NCBI RefSeq assembly: GCF_026672425.1
Contig: NZ_JAPPRC010000006.1
Span: 1,240,001 to 1,304,000, forward strand
Direction: 5' to 3'
DNA length: 64,000 bases
Source: Pannonibacter sp. SL95
GTDB lineage: Bacteria > Pseudomonadota > Alphaproteobacteria > Rhizobiales > Stappiaceae
The notes below the pieces were generated by a model, which saw only the letters and a list, made by a program, of their open reading frames with translations, did not search any database and was not told where the DNA came from. Position numbers and translations under genes: made by a program. Below are positions 1 to 7,690 of the stretch, one piece after another. Within the stretch, counting starts at the first letter, position 1, and the number at the start of each line of letters is the position of its first letter.

Positions 1-975
1 GGCGAGCGCGCGCCGCAGGTTCTCGGCTTTGTCGAGCGCCTCCGACACGCCATCCTCAACGCGCAGGATCACCACGAATTCGTCGCCGCCGAAGCGGGCG
101 GCCGAGGCCTCGGGCCACAAGCTGACAAATTTCGACAGGCGGTCACCGACTGCGATCAGCAACGTATCGCCGGCGGTGTGTCCGAGCGTGTCATTGATGG
201 CCTTGAAGCCATCGAGATCGATGGCGAGTACGGCAACGCAGCCAGGTCTCTGGCGCTCGATCTCCAGTGCGAAGGCATCATGGAACGCGAGGCGATTGGG
301 CAGGGACGTCAGCGCGTCATGCCGGGCCAGAAAGGCGTGATTGGCGGCACAGGTTGCGGCCGTTGCATGCGCACGGCTGAGCCAGCGGTTCTGCAGCAAG
401 AGGAAGACCACCAGCAGCGAGCCGAGCGACAGGAGAAGGCCGGTGATCCAGGTCTCGACCGTCAGCTGTCCGCGCAGGCTTTTGCGTACGGCCTCGGCTT
501 CATTCAGACTGGCGCTGTAAGCTTCGCCGCCGATCCGGTCCATGGCAGTCGAGATCGCGATCAGGTCACGCATCAACTGTGCCCGGGCCTGAGGTTCCTC
601 AAGTTTCTCGACCAGCGGCTCAAGGCTCGTCAGGTCCCGCACGAGACCTTCGAAGCGGGCTTCGCGCAAGGGCGAGGAGGCAATGAACTTGCCGAACTCA
701 CCGGCCCCCCAGGTGTTGAGGCGGCCAACAACGATCTGGAAGAACAGCTTCACATCATTGGCTGCATCCTGGTCTCCGGTCGCAGCAAACCGGGCCACCC
801 GTTCGCGCAGTGACGTCACCTCCAGCCGGCCGTTGAAGCCAGTCCACGCGATGTCATAGCGCTTCGCCTGATCCACCGTTGACTGGTGCGAGACGATCAG
901 GTGCGAATAGATGACTGCCGCCAGCCCGAGGCCAAGGACGGCAATGATTGCGAGGCGGCGAACCAGGGTAATCAT
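1..975 (-). CDS. Membrane diguanylate cyclase (GGDEF), 3' end cut by window edge
   Basis: The reverse strand is open from an ATG at 975 to the window edge (325 codons). The N-terminus has one transmembrane helix (about residues 3-25), then a helical, presumably periplasmic segment, a second helix (about 171-193), and a GGDEF domain with the intact signature FGGDEF at residues 295-300. The family makes cyclic di-GMP from two GTP. No RxxD inhibitory site is visible just before the GGDEF motif. The fold of the periplasmic part is not recognised. The C-terminus is missing, so an EAL domain after the GGDEF domain cannot be excluded. Its start lies 30 bp from the end of the next leftward gene, so the two may be co-transcribed. 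Confidence 0.88.
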   Translation of the reverse strand, partial: MITLVRRLAIIAVLGLGLAAVIYSHLIVSHQSTVDQAKRYDIAWTGFNGRLEVTSLRERVARFAATGDQDAANDVKLFFQIVVGRLNTWGAGEFGKFIASSPLREARFEGLVRDLTSLEPLVEKLEEPQARAQLMRDLIAISTAMDRIGGEAYSASLNEAEAVRKSLRGQLTVETWITGLLLSLGSLLVVFLLLQNRWLSRAHATAATCAANHAFLARHDALTSLPNRLAFHDAFALEIERQRPGCVAVLAIDLDGFKAINDTLGHTAGDTLLIAVGDRLSKFVSLWPEASAARFGGDEFVVILRVEDGVSEALDKAENLRRALA

Positions 976-1005
976 GGTGACCAGCTTCCAAAGTGTCTCA
1001 CGGCC

Positions 1006-1488
1006 TCAGCGCAACGCGATGCTGCGCACCTGCCAGACAGAACGCGAATAATGGACTTCGGTATTGAGAGCCGGGTCCGCGTCGAACGGATAGATGATGA
1101 ACACCGGCCCCTTGTCGGACACGGGCATGTATTGACCGTCCCGTTTCAATGCCAGGATCGCCTTGTTCGTCACGAGATCGTCGACCGGAACGTCGATCGA
1201 ATAGGCATTCAGCGCGGTCACTTCAGCGGTATCGCCCTGCGCTTTCAGGACTTCCATCAACCGGGCGAAAGCGACGCCCTCGAAGGTGACCTTGCCGTCG
1301 TGCCAGGGGGTCGAGGTGGTGAACGTCTGCGTTCCGAGTGCCTCCAGTTCGGCCAGGCTGAAACTGCGTCTGCCGCCGTCAAACTGGCCCTCGACCGTCA
1401 GAACCGTGGCTCCTTCGGCTGCCTGTACGGGCAGGCACAGGCCAGTGAGAACAACAAGCGATGCAAGGATGCGCTGGATGAAGGGCAT
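1006..1488 (-). CDS. Secreted molybdopterin-binding-domain-like protein
   Basis: This 160-residue protein starts with a clear signal peptide (hydrophobic core about residues 6-20, cleavage expected near QAAEG). The rest resembles the oxidoreductase molybdopterin-binding fold found in small periplasmic proteins beside sensory genes: a FSLAELEALG segment, a T-rich strand, FEGVAFARLMEVL and a C-terminal YSRSVWQVRSI. It is much shorter than true sulfite oxidases and has no obvious Cys ligand for molybdenum, so it may bind a ligand rather than catalyse a reaction. It precedes the GGDEF gene by 30 bp in the same direction and may supply a periplasmic input to it; that link is inference. Confidence 0.7.
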   Translation of the reverse strand: MPFIQRILASLVVLTGLCLPVQAAEGATVLTVEGQFDGGRRSFSLAELEALGTQTFTTSTPWHDGKVTFEGVAFARLMEVLKAQGDTAEVTALNAYSIDVPVDDLVTNKAILALKRDGQYMPVSDKGPVFIIYPFDADPALNTEVHYSRSVWQVRSIALR

Positions 1489-1595
1489 GACAGTCTCCGT
1501 CGCGAAACTGCCCTTAAGGTACCCTGTGGCGGCGAACGACCCTTGAACCTTTCGTCTAAAATTTTAGCGAATTGCGAATTTCACCCAGCGGCAAT

Positions 1596-1621
1596 AAAAA
1601 ACCCCCGCCAAACGGCGGGGG
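1596..1621 (-). terminator. Rho-independent terminator of the GlxA-type regulator gene
   Basis: An 8-bp perfect GC stem (1602-1609 with 1614-1621) and a 4-nt loop are followed, on the minus strand, by a run of T. It lies after the end of the leftward regulator gene at 1836 and before the next leftward gene. Confidence 0.8.
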
Positions 1622-1652
1622 CAGACTGCTGACAACCAGGAAACCTCTCCAT

Positions 1653-1729
1653 CGTCATCCTCGGCCTTGTGCCGAGGATCTATGCAAATCAATGGCTTGC
1701 AGATGGTCGGGACAAGCCCGACCATGACG
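1653..1729. repeat. Palindromic intergenic repeat (RPE/REP-like)
   Basis: The segment begins CGTCATCC and ends with its near complement ATGACG, with internal inverted arms on both sides. A longer element with the same outer ends lies at 57154-57283. Such palindromic intergenic units are common in Rhizobiales genomes. Confidence 0.55.
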
Positions 1730-1835
1730 AAAAAGAAAATACCTACCGTGTCATCAAGCTGACGGCTCCCGCCAGGCGACGGGGGGCTTGTCGATCAGGT
1801 GACAGGCAACCAGCGGATGTCCTGCCGATGAATTG

Positions 1836-2882
1836 TCAGGCTGGCACGGCCGCCTTGGCAGCTTTCGGTTTGGCCGTCCGCGGTTCCCGGTTGCCGCCCT
1901 GATAGGAGTTGCGCTCCTCGGTCGGTGTCACGGAATAGCGCTCGCGGTAGCATTTGGTGAAATGTGACGTAGAGGCAAACCCGCAGGCAATCGCCACATC
2001 CAGCACCGGCCGGGACGTGCGGCGCAACAGGTCGCGCGCGGTCTCCAGCCGCAGTTTCAGGTAATACTGGCCCGGTGTGCAGTTGAAGTGGCGGCGGAAC
2101 AGGCGTTCCAGCTGGCGCGGCGACAGGTTCACCGTCATTGCCAGCTGCTGGCACGACAGGGGATCCTCGATGTGCATGTCCATGATGCGGATGGCTTCGA
2201 GGATCTTGGCGTTGGAAATGCCGGTGCGCGCCTCGATGTCGTGGCGCTGGGCGCTCTCACCCGAGCGCATGTTCTGGTAGAGCGCGACCTCGGCCACTTC
2301 ATGGGCCAGATAGGCGCCGTGCTGGATGGCAATGAGGCGCAGCATCATGTCGAGCGAGGCCATGCCGCCGGCGCAGGTGATGCAGTTGCGGTCGATGGCA
2401 AAGATGTCCGACGAAACCTCGACGCCTGGAAACTCCTCGCGGAAGGAGCGCAGGTTTTCCCAATGCAGGGTGCAGCGCCGCCCTTCCAGCAACTGATAGC
2501 GCGCCAGCAAATAGGCTCCGGTGCAGATCGCGCCGAAGGTCCGCCCGCGCGAGTTCAGCTTGCGCAGCCGCGTCCCGAGTTCCTTGTCGAGCGGTAGGCG
2601 CTCGACATCGATGCCGGTGCAGAGCAGGGTGATGTCCGCGTCTTCCAGGTCCTTGATGCCGTGCTGCACGGTGATCTGACAGCCGTTCGAGGCCGTGACC
2701 GGCAGGCCGTCGAGCGAATAGGTCGTCCAGCGGTAGTAGTCGCGCCCGATCAGCCGGTTCGCCAGCCGCAGCGGCTCGACGACAGACGAAAAGGCAATCA
2801 TGGAAAAACGGTCGAGGACGACAAGCGCGATGGTCTGGCCATCGGCGTCCACCCGCGGCAGTTGCGGTTTGGTACTGGACAT
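1836..2882 (-). CDS. GlxA-family AraC-type transcriptional regulator
   Basis: The 348-residue product has an N-terminal DJ-1/PfpI-like amidase domain (about residues 15-190) with the elbow GAICTGAYLLA, and a C-terminal AraC helix-turn-helix pair (about 225-325: LSPRQLERLFRRHF and later VAIACGFASTSHFTKCYRE). This is the GlxA layout; members regulate amine, amino-acid or aldehyde metabolism genes, but the ligand cannot be read here. The ATG at 2882 is preceded by an AAGGAA-like ribosome site; the frame stays open upstream to 3080, but that extension looks non-coding. It is divergent from the ferredoxin-NADP reductase gene and ends at a good terminator. Confidence 0.85.
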   Translation of the reverse strand: MSSTKPQLPRVDADGQTIALVVLDRFSMIAFSSVVEPLRLANRLIGRDYYRWTTYSLDGLPVTASNGCQITVQHGIKDLEDADITLLCTGIDVERLPLDKELGTRLRKLNSRGRTFGAICTGAYLLARYQLLEGRRCTLHWENLRSFREEFPGVEVSSDIFAIDRNCITCAGGMASLDMMLRLIAIQHGAYLAHEVAEVALYQNMRSGESAQRHDIEARTGISNAKILEAIRIMDMHIEDPLSCQQLAMTVNLSPRQLERLFRRHFNCTPGQYYLKLRLETARDLLRRTSRPVLDVAIACGFASTSHFTKCYRERYSVTPTEERNSYQGGNREPRTAKPKAAKAAVPA

Positions 2883-3228
2883 TTTGTCCGTGTTCCTTGC
2901 TCTGGAATGTTCTTGTTGTTTGTTTTGAAGTATCAGGCGCGAGCCGCCGGTTTCTGTCAATGGGCAACGTACATCAGCCAGGCTGGATCCACATTGCCGG
3001 TTAATCGCAGCGGGCTGGAATGCTGCCGTTTTGGAGCCGCAGCATAATTTTTCATGTAACCGGCCGTTTGCGGGTCGCATGTTGCTTCATATCAAGGCGC
3101 GGAAAGTGGTAGGTGATACACCACAATCGCTGGCCGGTTGCCCTGCTGACGCGGGACCGTGCCCTCAGCGCCACGCTTCACGAACCACCGGCCTGGCTGT
3201 TCTCGCCGGTACATGAGACTGGACCGAC
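2883..3228. other. Divergent intergenic region, 346 bp
   Basis: The region between the GlxA-type regulator and fpr must hold both promoters. No gene, strong palindrome or RNA element was recognised in it. Confidence 0.5.
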
Positions 3229-4041
3229 ATGAACGCTCTTGCGACCCCCGCCGACCTTGAAGCCGCCGTTGCCGGCAGCGCCTTCGTGCAGGAAGTCACC
3301 GAGGTCACGCACTACACGGACCGGCTGTTCAAGTTCCGCACCAAGCGGCCGGCGAGCTTCCGCTTCCGCTCCGGTGAGTTCGTCATGATCGGCCTCCTGA
3401 TCGACGGCAAGCCGCTGTACCGCGCCTATTCCATCGCCAGCCCGTCCTGGGACGAGGAGCTCGAGTTCTTCTCGATCAAGGTGCCGGATGGCCCGCTGAC
3501 CTCGCATCTGCAAAAGATCCAGCCCGGCAACGCCATCCTGATGAAGAAGAAGCCGACCGGCACGCTGGTCAATGACGCGCTGACCCCCGGCAAGCGCGTC
3601 TACATGTTCTCCACCGGCACCGGCATTGCCCCTTTCGCCAGCCTCATCCGCGATCCGGAGACCTACGAGAAGTTCGACCAGGTCATCCTCACGCACACCT
3701 GCCGTGAAGTCGCCGAACTGCGCTACGGCGAGGAACTGGTCGAGGCGACCAAGAACGATCCGCTCATTGGCGAACTCGCCCAGGAAAAGCTGGTGCACTA
3801 CACCTCGGTCACCCGCGAGGACTTCCCGCGCCAGGGCCGCATCACCGACCTGATGGCCAGCGGCAAGCTGTTCACCGACCTCGGTGTGCCGCCGATCGAT
3901 CCGGCCATCGACCGCGGCATGATCTGCGGTTCGATGGAAATGCTCAAGGACACCAAGGCCCTCCTGGAGCAGTTCGGCCTCACGGAAGGCGCCAACAACA
4001 AGCCGGCCGAATTCGTCGTCGAGCGCGCCTTCGTCGGCTGA
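3229..4041 (+). CDS. fpr: Ferredoxin--NADP(+) reductase
   Basis: The 270-residue protein has the bacterial FNR layout: an FAD-binding barrel with RAYS at residues 65-68, followed by SIKVPDGPLTSHLQ, then an NADP-binding half with the STGTGIAPFASLIRDPE loop and a late GSMEM segment. It ends in VERAFVG, typical of the bacterial FPR subclass without a C-terminal extension. The enzyme is cytosolic, exchanges electrons between NADPH and ferredoxin or flavodoxin, and often supports oxidative stress defence. It stands alone, divergent from a GlxA-type regulator and convergent with the methyltransferase gene at 4090. Confidence 0.95.
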   Translation: MNALATPADLEAAVAGSAFVQEVTEVTHYTDRLFKFRTKRPASFRFRSGEFVMIGLLIDGKPLYRAYSIASPSWDEELEFFSIKVPDGPLTSHLQKIQPGNAILMKKKPTGTLVNDALTPGKRVYMFSTGTGIAPFASLIRDPETYEKFDQVILTHTCREVAELRYGEELVEATKNDPLIGELAQEKLVHYTSVTREDFPRQGRITDLMASGKLFTDLGVPPIDPAIDRGMICGSMEMLKDTKALLEQFGLTEGANNKPAEFVVERAFVG

Positions 4042-4075
4042 TATCTGCGCCACCAGATCATACGGCAGACAGACG

Positions 4076-4103
4076 TCGTCCGGCCTCAATCAGGGCCGGA
4101 CGA
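4076..4103. terminator. Hairpin between convergent genes
   Basis: A 10-bp inverted repeat (4076-4085 with 4094-4103) lies just after fpr and overlaps the stop codon of the convergent methyltransferase gene. It lacks a T-run, so it is only a possible shared terminator. Confidence 0.4.
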
Positions 4104-4770
4104 TATACGCCGGCACCCGGTAATGCGGCAGTTTTTGCAGCCGCAGGGGCTTGTCGCTCAGAAACGCGTCGATCACCTCGGTGGCACCAGCGACCGCCGT
4201 GTAGTCATCGATGACGATGAGCCCACCGCGCACGACACGGTCATAGAGCTGTTCCAGAACGAAGCGCGTCGGCTCGGCCACATCCATGTCGAGATGCAGC
4301 AGCGACAGGCGCAGCTCTGGCCGGCTTGCCAGATAGCGGGGCAGGGTGTCGAACACGTTGCCCGCGACAAGCTCCACGTTGCCAAAGCCCTTGGCATTTA
4401 GCAGTCCGGCCAGCTCATCGCGGGACAAGCCGTCGCCGGCGGCCTCCTCGAACCGCGTCACAAAGCTTCGGTCCGCAGCGCGCTCAAGGCCCTCTGAGGG
4501 AAACTTGCCAAAGGCATCGAAGCCGACGATCCGGCGGGACTGTTCGGTCTCCAGCAGCGCGCGGAATTGCGCAAAACGGATTAGCGACAGCCCCTTGAAC
4601 ACCCCGAACTCGAACACATCGCCGGGCAGATCGACGATGCGCTGATACAATTCATAATGCGCCAGCAGCTTGTTGATCCGGGTCTGATCGGAAAACCAGT
4701 AGTACCCGTTCTCGTAGTCCCAGACGCTGTCCCTCGCGAGCCCGCGCAAATTGTCGATTTGCCCTGTCAT
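4090..4770 (-). CDS. TylF/macrocin-type class I SAM-dependent methyltransferase
   Basis: The 226-residue protein carries the class I fold seen in the TylF family: a glycine-containing first strand (GDVFEFGVFKGLSL), an acidic second strand end (IVGFDAFGKF), LLHLDMDVAEPTRFVLEQLY and GGLIVIDDYT near the C-terminus, whose acidic pair often binds metal. The ATG at 4770 was chosen over an upstream in-frame extension to 4929 that would run into neuC. It is the last gene of the nonulosonic acid operon, 29 bp after neuC, so it may methylate the sugar or the glycan carrying it; that substrate is inference. Confidence 0.75.
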   Translation of the reverse strand: MTGQIDNLRGLARDSVWDYENGYYWFSDQTRINKLLAHYELYQRIVDLPGDVFEFGVFKGLSLIRFAQFRALLETEQSRRIVGFDAFGKFPSEGLERAADRSFVTRFEEAAGDGLSRDELAGLLNAKGFGNVELVAGNVFDTLPRYLASRPELRLSLLHLDMDVAEPTRFVLEQLYDRVVRGGLIVIDDYTAVAGATEVIDAFLSDKPLRLQKLPHYRVPAYIVRP

Positions 4771-4799
4771 GGTCCTACCGTCCTCGCTCGTAATCCGGT

Positions 4800-5921
4800 T
4801 CAGGTCTCGCCGTAGAAATGCTTCTGCAGCGGCACGTTCCAGAACGCATCCTGCGCCAGGATCTCGACAAACCGCGCTGCCGAATGCCCTTGCCCGAAAC
4901 TGCGGTCTGACTCGAAACGCTGTCCCCACCGGGTCGAGAGAAACTCTTCGATCCGGGGCCGGTCGAAGGCGGAGGCTTCGGTGATCGTTGGCGCTGCCGA
5001 ACGATTAAGCTGCCGCGTGCCGATGTTGAGGCTGGGAATACCAAGGAACGGCGCTTCACGGACGCCGGCGCTTGAGTTGCCGACAATCGCCGCAGCATTC
5101 TTCATCAGTTCCGAAAAATAGGCAAAGCGCATGTTCGGCAGATGGCGGAAGCGCGTCGGATCGAGCCGTTCGATCTCGGCAAAAATGTCCTCCGAGCCCG
5201 GATCGTTGTTCGGCGAGATCACGACGAAGGAGCGCCCGCTGTCGGACAGGGCAGCAAACAGATTGGCCGCCTGCGCACCGATGCTTTCACGTTCCGATGT
5301 CACCGGGTGAAACACGGCAATGCCATAGTCCGGGAAATGGATGTCATAGCGTTGACGCACTTCCTCCAGGCTGACGCCTGACGGGCCGCGGTGAAAGTCC
5401 AGCTCGGGCGAGCCGATGTTGAAGACCGCGCGCGGATCTTCGCCGAGCGACAGCACCCGGGCCCGCGCTGAATCCGAACTGACAAAGTGATAGGTGCACA
5501 GCTTGGTGTTGCAGTGCCGGTAGACCTCGTCGATGGTGCCGGACACCTCGCCGCCCTCGATATGGGCGCAGCGGATGTAATTGGTCGCGCAGACCAATGC
5601 GCCAGCCAGCGCCTCGATCCGGTCGCCATGCACGATGGCAAGGTCGGGCCGGTGTTCATGCACCCAGTCCGACAGCCCGAGAATGGTCTTGGACAGAATG
5701 ATGTCCTGCGGATCGCCGATGCGCTGGTTGATGAACTCGGCCGTCAGCACCCCGTCCAGCCGCTGCACTTCAAAGCGCGTCGCCCCGTAGCGGCGCAGCA
5801 TGTGCATGCCCGTCACAAAGAACGTGACTTCGTGCCCCGCGTCACGCGCAGCAATTGCCAACGGCTCCAGCTTGCCGAAGTCGGCTCGCGTTCCGGTCAG
5901 GAACAGAAGCTTGCGGCTCAT
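4800..5921 (-). CDS. neuC: UDP-N-acetylglucosamine 2-epimerase, hydrolysing (NeuC/LegG type)
   Basis: The 373-residue product shows the hydrolysing 2-epimerase pattern: TGTRADFGKL at the N-terminus, VHGDRIEALAGA, HIEGGEVSGTIDE, FHPVTSE, and GNSSAGVREAPFLGIPSLNIGTRQ near the C-terminus. The family turns UDP-GlcNAc (NeuC) or a UDP-diamino sugar (LegG) into a mannosamine-type sugar with loss of UDP, the first committed step to sialic or legionaminic acid. Which substrate is used cannot be told from sequence reading. The ATG at 5921 has a GGGGAG ribosome site 7 nt upstream; an upstream in-frame codon at 5954 would overlap neuB. Confidence 0.9.
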   Translation of the reverse strand: MSRKLLFLTGTRADFGKLEPLAIAARDAGHEVTFFVTGMHMLRRYGATRFEVQRLDGVLTAEFINQRIGDPQDIILSKTILGLSDWVHEHRPDLAIVHGDRIEALAGALVCATNYIRCAHIEGGEVSGTIDEVYRHCNTKLCTYHFVSSDSARARVLSLGEDPRAVFNIGSPELDFHRGPSGVSLEEVRQRYDIHFPDYGIAVFHPVTSERESIGAQAANLFAALSDSGRSFVVISPNNDPGSEDIFAEIERLDPTRFRHLPNMRFAYFSELMKNAAAIVGNSSAGVREAPFLGIPSLNIGTRQLNRSAAPTITEASAFDRPRIEEFLSTRWGQRFESDRSFGQGHSAARFVEILAQDAFWNVPLQKHFYGET

Positions 5922-5937
5922 GCGGCGCTCCCCGGTC

Positions 5938-6978
5938 TCATTGGTCAAGGTCACTCCAGCGCAGCTGCTCGTTGCGCCGCCGCGCGACCTTCAGCCGCCG
6001 GCCGACGACCGCATCGAACTGGCTGACGGCAATCTCGCCATTGCCAGGCCGCCGCGCCCAGATGTCAGCCTCGGTGATCACATGTCCTGCGGCCAGATCC
6101 CGGTCGGCGACCACCGAGCCGCGGGCAAAACGGTAGACGTCTTCTTCCGGCGCAGTGCGCTGCTTTTCGTTATGGAGCGCCGTGTGGATCTCGCGCGAGC
6201 GGTCGATGAGGAAGCGCAGTTCCGCCGGATCCATCGAACAGGAAATGTCGGGCCCCTTGCGATAGCGCGTGTCGGTGAAATGCCGCTCGAGGATCGAGGC
6301 TCCCAGCGCAACCGAGGCCAGAGCCATCTCGGGACCAATGCTGTGATCGGAAAAGCCGACGACGGCGCGCGGGAAGGCGGCGATCAGATCCTTCACGCCT
6401 TTCAGTGACACGATCTCGGGCGGTGAGGGATAGAGGTTGGTGCATTCCAGCAGCGCGTAGCTGATGGCTGCCTTGTCCAGAATGTCGACCGAGGGCCGGA
6501 TGCTCTCCAGCGTCTGCATGCCCGTGCTCATGATGACCGGCTTGCCGAAGCGGGCGATATGCCGGATCAGCGGCAGGTGATCGCATTCGCCACTGCCGAT
6601 CTTGAAGGCCGGCACGTCGATGGAGGCAAGAAAATCGGCAGCGGCGCGGGAGAAGGGCGTCGAGATGTAGATGACGCCAAGGCTCTCGGCATAGGCCTTC
6701 AGTTCCTTTTCCGCTTCCGGCGGCAGCGCGCAGCGGCGCATCACTTCAAAGATCGACACATCGGCATTGGGCGGGAAGATGCTCTTGGCTTCCTCCGTCA
6801 TCTCGTCTTCGACAAAATGAGTCTGGTGCTTCACCATCTCGCAGCCGCTCAGCGCTGCGGCCTGCACCATCGCCTTGGCCACATCCAGGCTGCCGCCGTG
6901 ATTGATGCCGATTTCGGCAATGACGAGCGGGGGATGCTGAGGGCCGATCTCCCGGTGGGCAATCTTCATGCCGGTCAT
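5938..6978 (-). CDS. neuB: N-acetylneuraminate/nonulosonate synthase (NeuB/LegI family)
   Basis: The 346-residue enzyme has the NeuB TIM barrel (IAEIGINHGG, ISTPFS, FKIGSGE, KPVIMSTGM, VGFSDHSIG, then a KGPDISCSMDP stretch where the family has its GPDH-like substrate loop) followed by a C-terminal SAF/antifreeze-like domain (about residues 285-345: RGSVVADRDLAAGHVIT). It condenses phosphoenolpyruvate with a mannosamine-type sugar to give a nine-carbon acid. The GPDI instead of GPDH in the substrate loop is slightly unusual. Its ATG overlaps the stop of neuA by 4 bp, a sign of translational coupling. Confidence 0.9.
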   Translation of the reverse strand: MTGMKIAHREIGPQHPPLVIAEIGINHGGSLDVAKAMVQAAALSGCEMVKHQTHFVEDEMTEEAKSIFPPNADVSIFEVMRRCALPPEAEKELKAYAESLGVIYISTPFSRAAADFLASIDVPAFKIGSGECDHLPLIRHIARFGKPVIMSTGMQTLESIRPSVDILDKAAISYALLECTNLYPSPPEIVSLKGVKDLIAAFPRAVVGFSDHSIGPEMALASVALGASILERHFTDTRYRKGPDISCSMDPAELRFLIDRSREIHTALHNEKQRTAPEEDVYRFARGSVVADRDLAAGHVITEADIWARRPGNGEIAVSQFDAVVGRRLKVARRRNEQLRWSDLDQ

Positions 6979-7688
6979 GTCTCGGTCTTCCCGTTGTGGC
7001 TTAGGATTTCGCTGCAGCGGGCGAGATCGGCAGCCGTATCGATATCTTGCGCCTCGTCCTCAGGGATGGGAAGCACGTGGATGGCCTCGACGGAGTAATC
7101 GCCTTCGGTCAGGAACCGCCCGGCATCAAAGACATAGAGCGCCCCGTTGGGCCGCACGACATCCGGCAGGCTCTGTCGGTTTGCGAAGCAATACTCCGGC
7201 TTCACCAGCGGCACGAAGCGCTGACCATCAAGAAGGCCCCACTTCAGCACGCCGCGCTCGGCCAGCGACACGCTCATGACCATCGAGGCCCCTGAGTTCG
7301 CATAGAGCTGCAATCCTTGGCGGATCGTCTCCGGCCGTCGCAGTGGTGAGGTCGGCTGAAGCAGCACCAGCGTGCCTTCGGTCAGCCCGGCTCTGGGCAG
7401 GAGGTCCAGCAGTACTGCCGCCATCGGCGTATCGTCGCGGGCAAGATGCTCAGGGCGCTGATGCACCGTCACCCCGTCCGGCATCGGGCTATCGAGGATC
7501 TCGGCCATGTCGGTTGTGACATGGATGTCCGTTATGCTGGCCGCAAGCGCCGCGTCGATGCTGTGCTGGTACAGCGGTTTGCCGGCGAGCAGGGCAACAT
7601 TCTTGCCTGGAAGCCCCTTCGAGCCGGCGCGTGCCGGAATGATGGCGAACACGCGGCCTGTCGGATCTGCAGAGGAGGCATGGGCCAT
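6975..7688 (-). CDS. neuA: Acylneuraminate cytidylyltransferase (CMP-nonulosonate synthetase)
   Basis: The 237-residue enzyme has the nucleotide-binding N-terminal motif IIPARAGSKGLPGKN, the LLQPTSPLR motif, and RPNGALYVFDAGRFL. It activates the nine-carbon acid with CTP. Translation probably starts at the ATG at 7688, two bases after the stop of the TPR gene and overlapping the next gene by 4 bp. With neuB and neuC it gives a complete route from a UDP-sugar to a CMP-activated nonulosonic acid. Confidence 0.92.
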   Translation of the reverse strand: MAHASSADPTGRVFAIIPARAGSKGLPGKNVALLAGKPLYQHSIDAALAASITDIHVTTDMAEILDSPMPDGVTVHQRPEHLARDDTPMAAVLLDLLPRAGLTEGTLVLLQPTSPLRRPETIRQGLQLYANSGASMVMSVSLAERGVLKWGLLDGQRFVPLVKPEYCFANRQSLPDVVRPNGALYVFDAGRFLTEGDYSVEAIHVLPIPEDEAQDIDTAADLARCSEILSHNGKTET

Positions 7689-7690
7689 GG

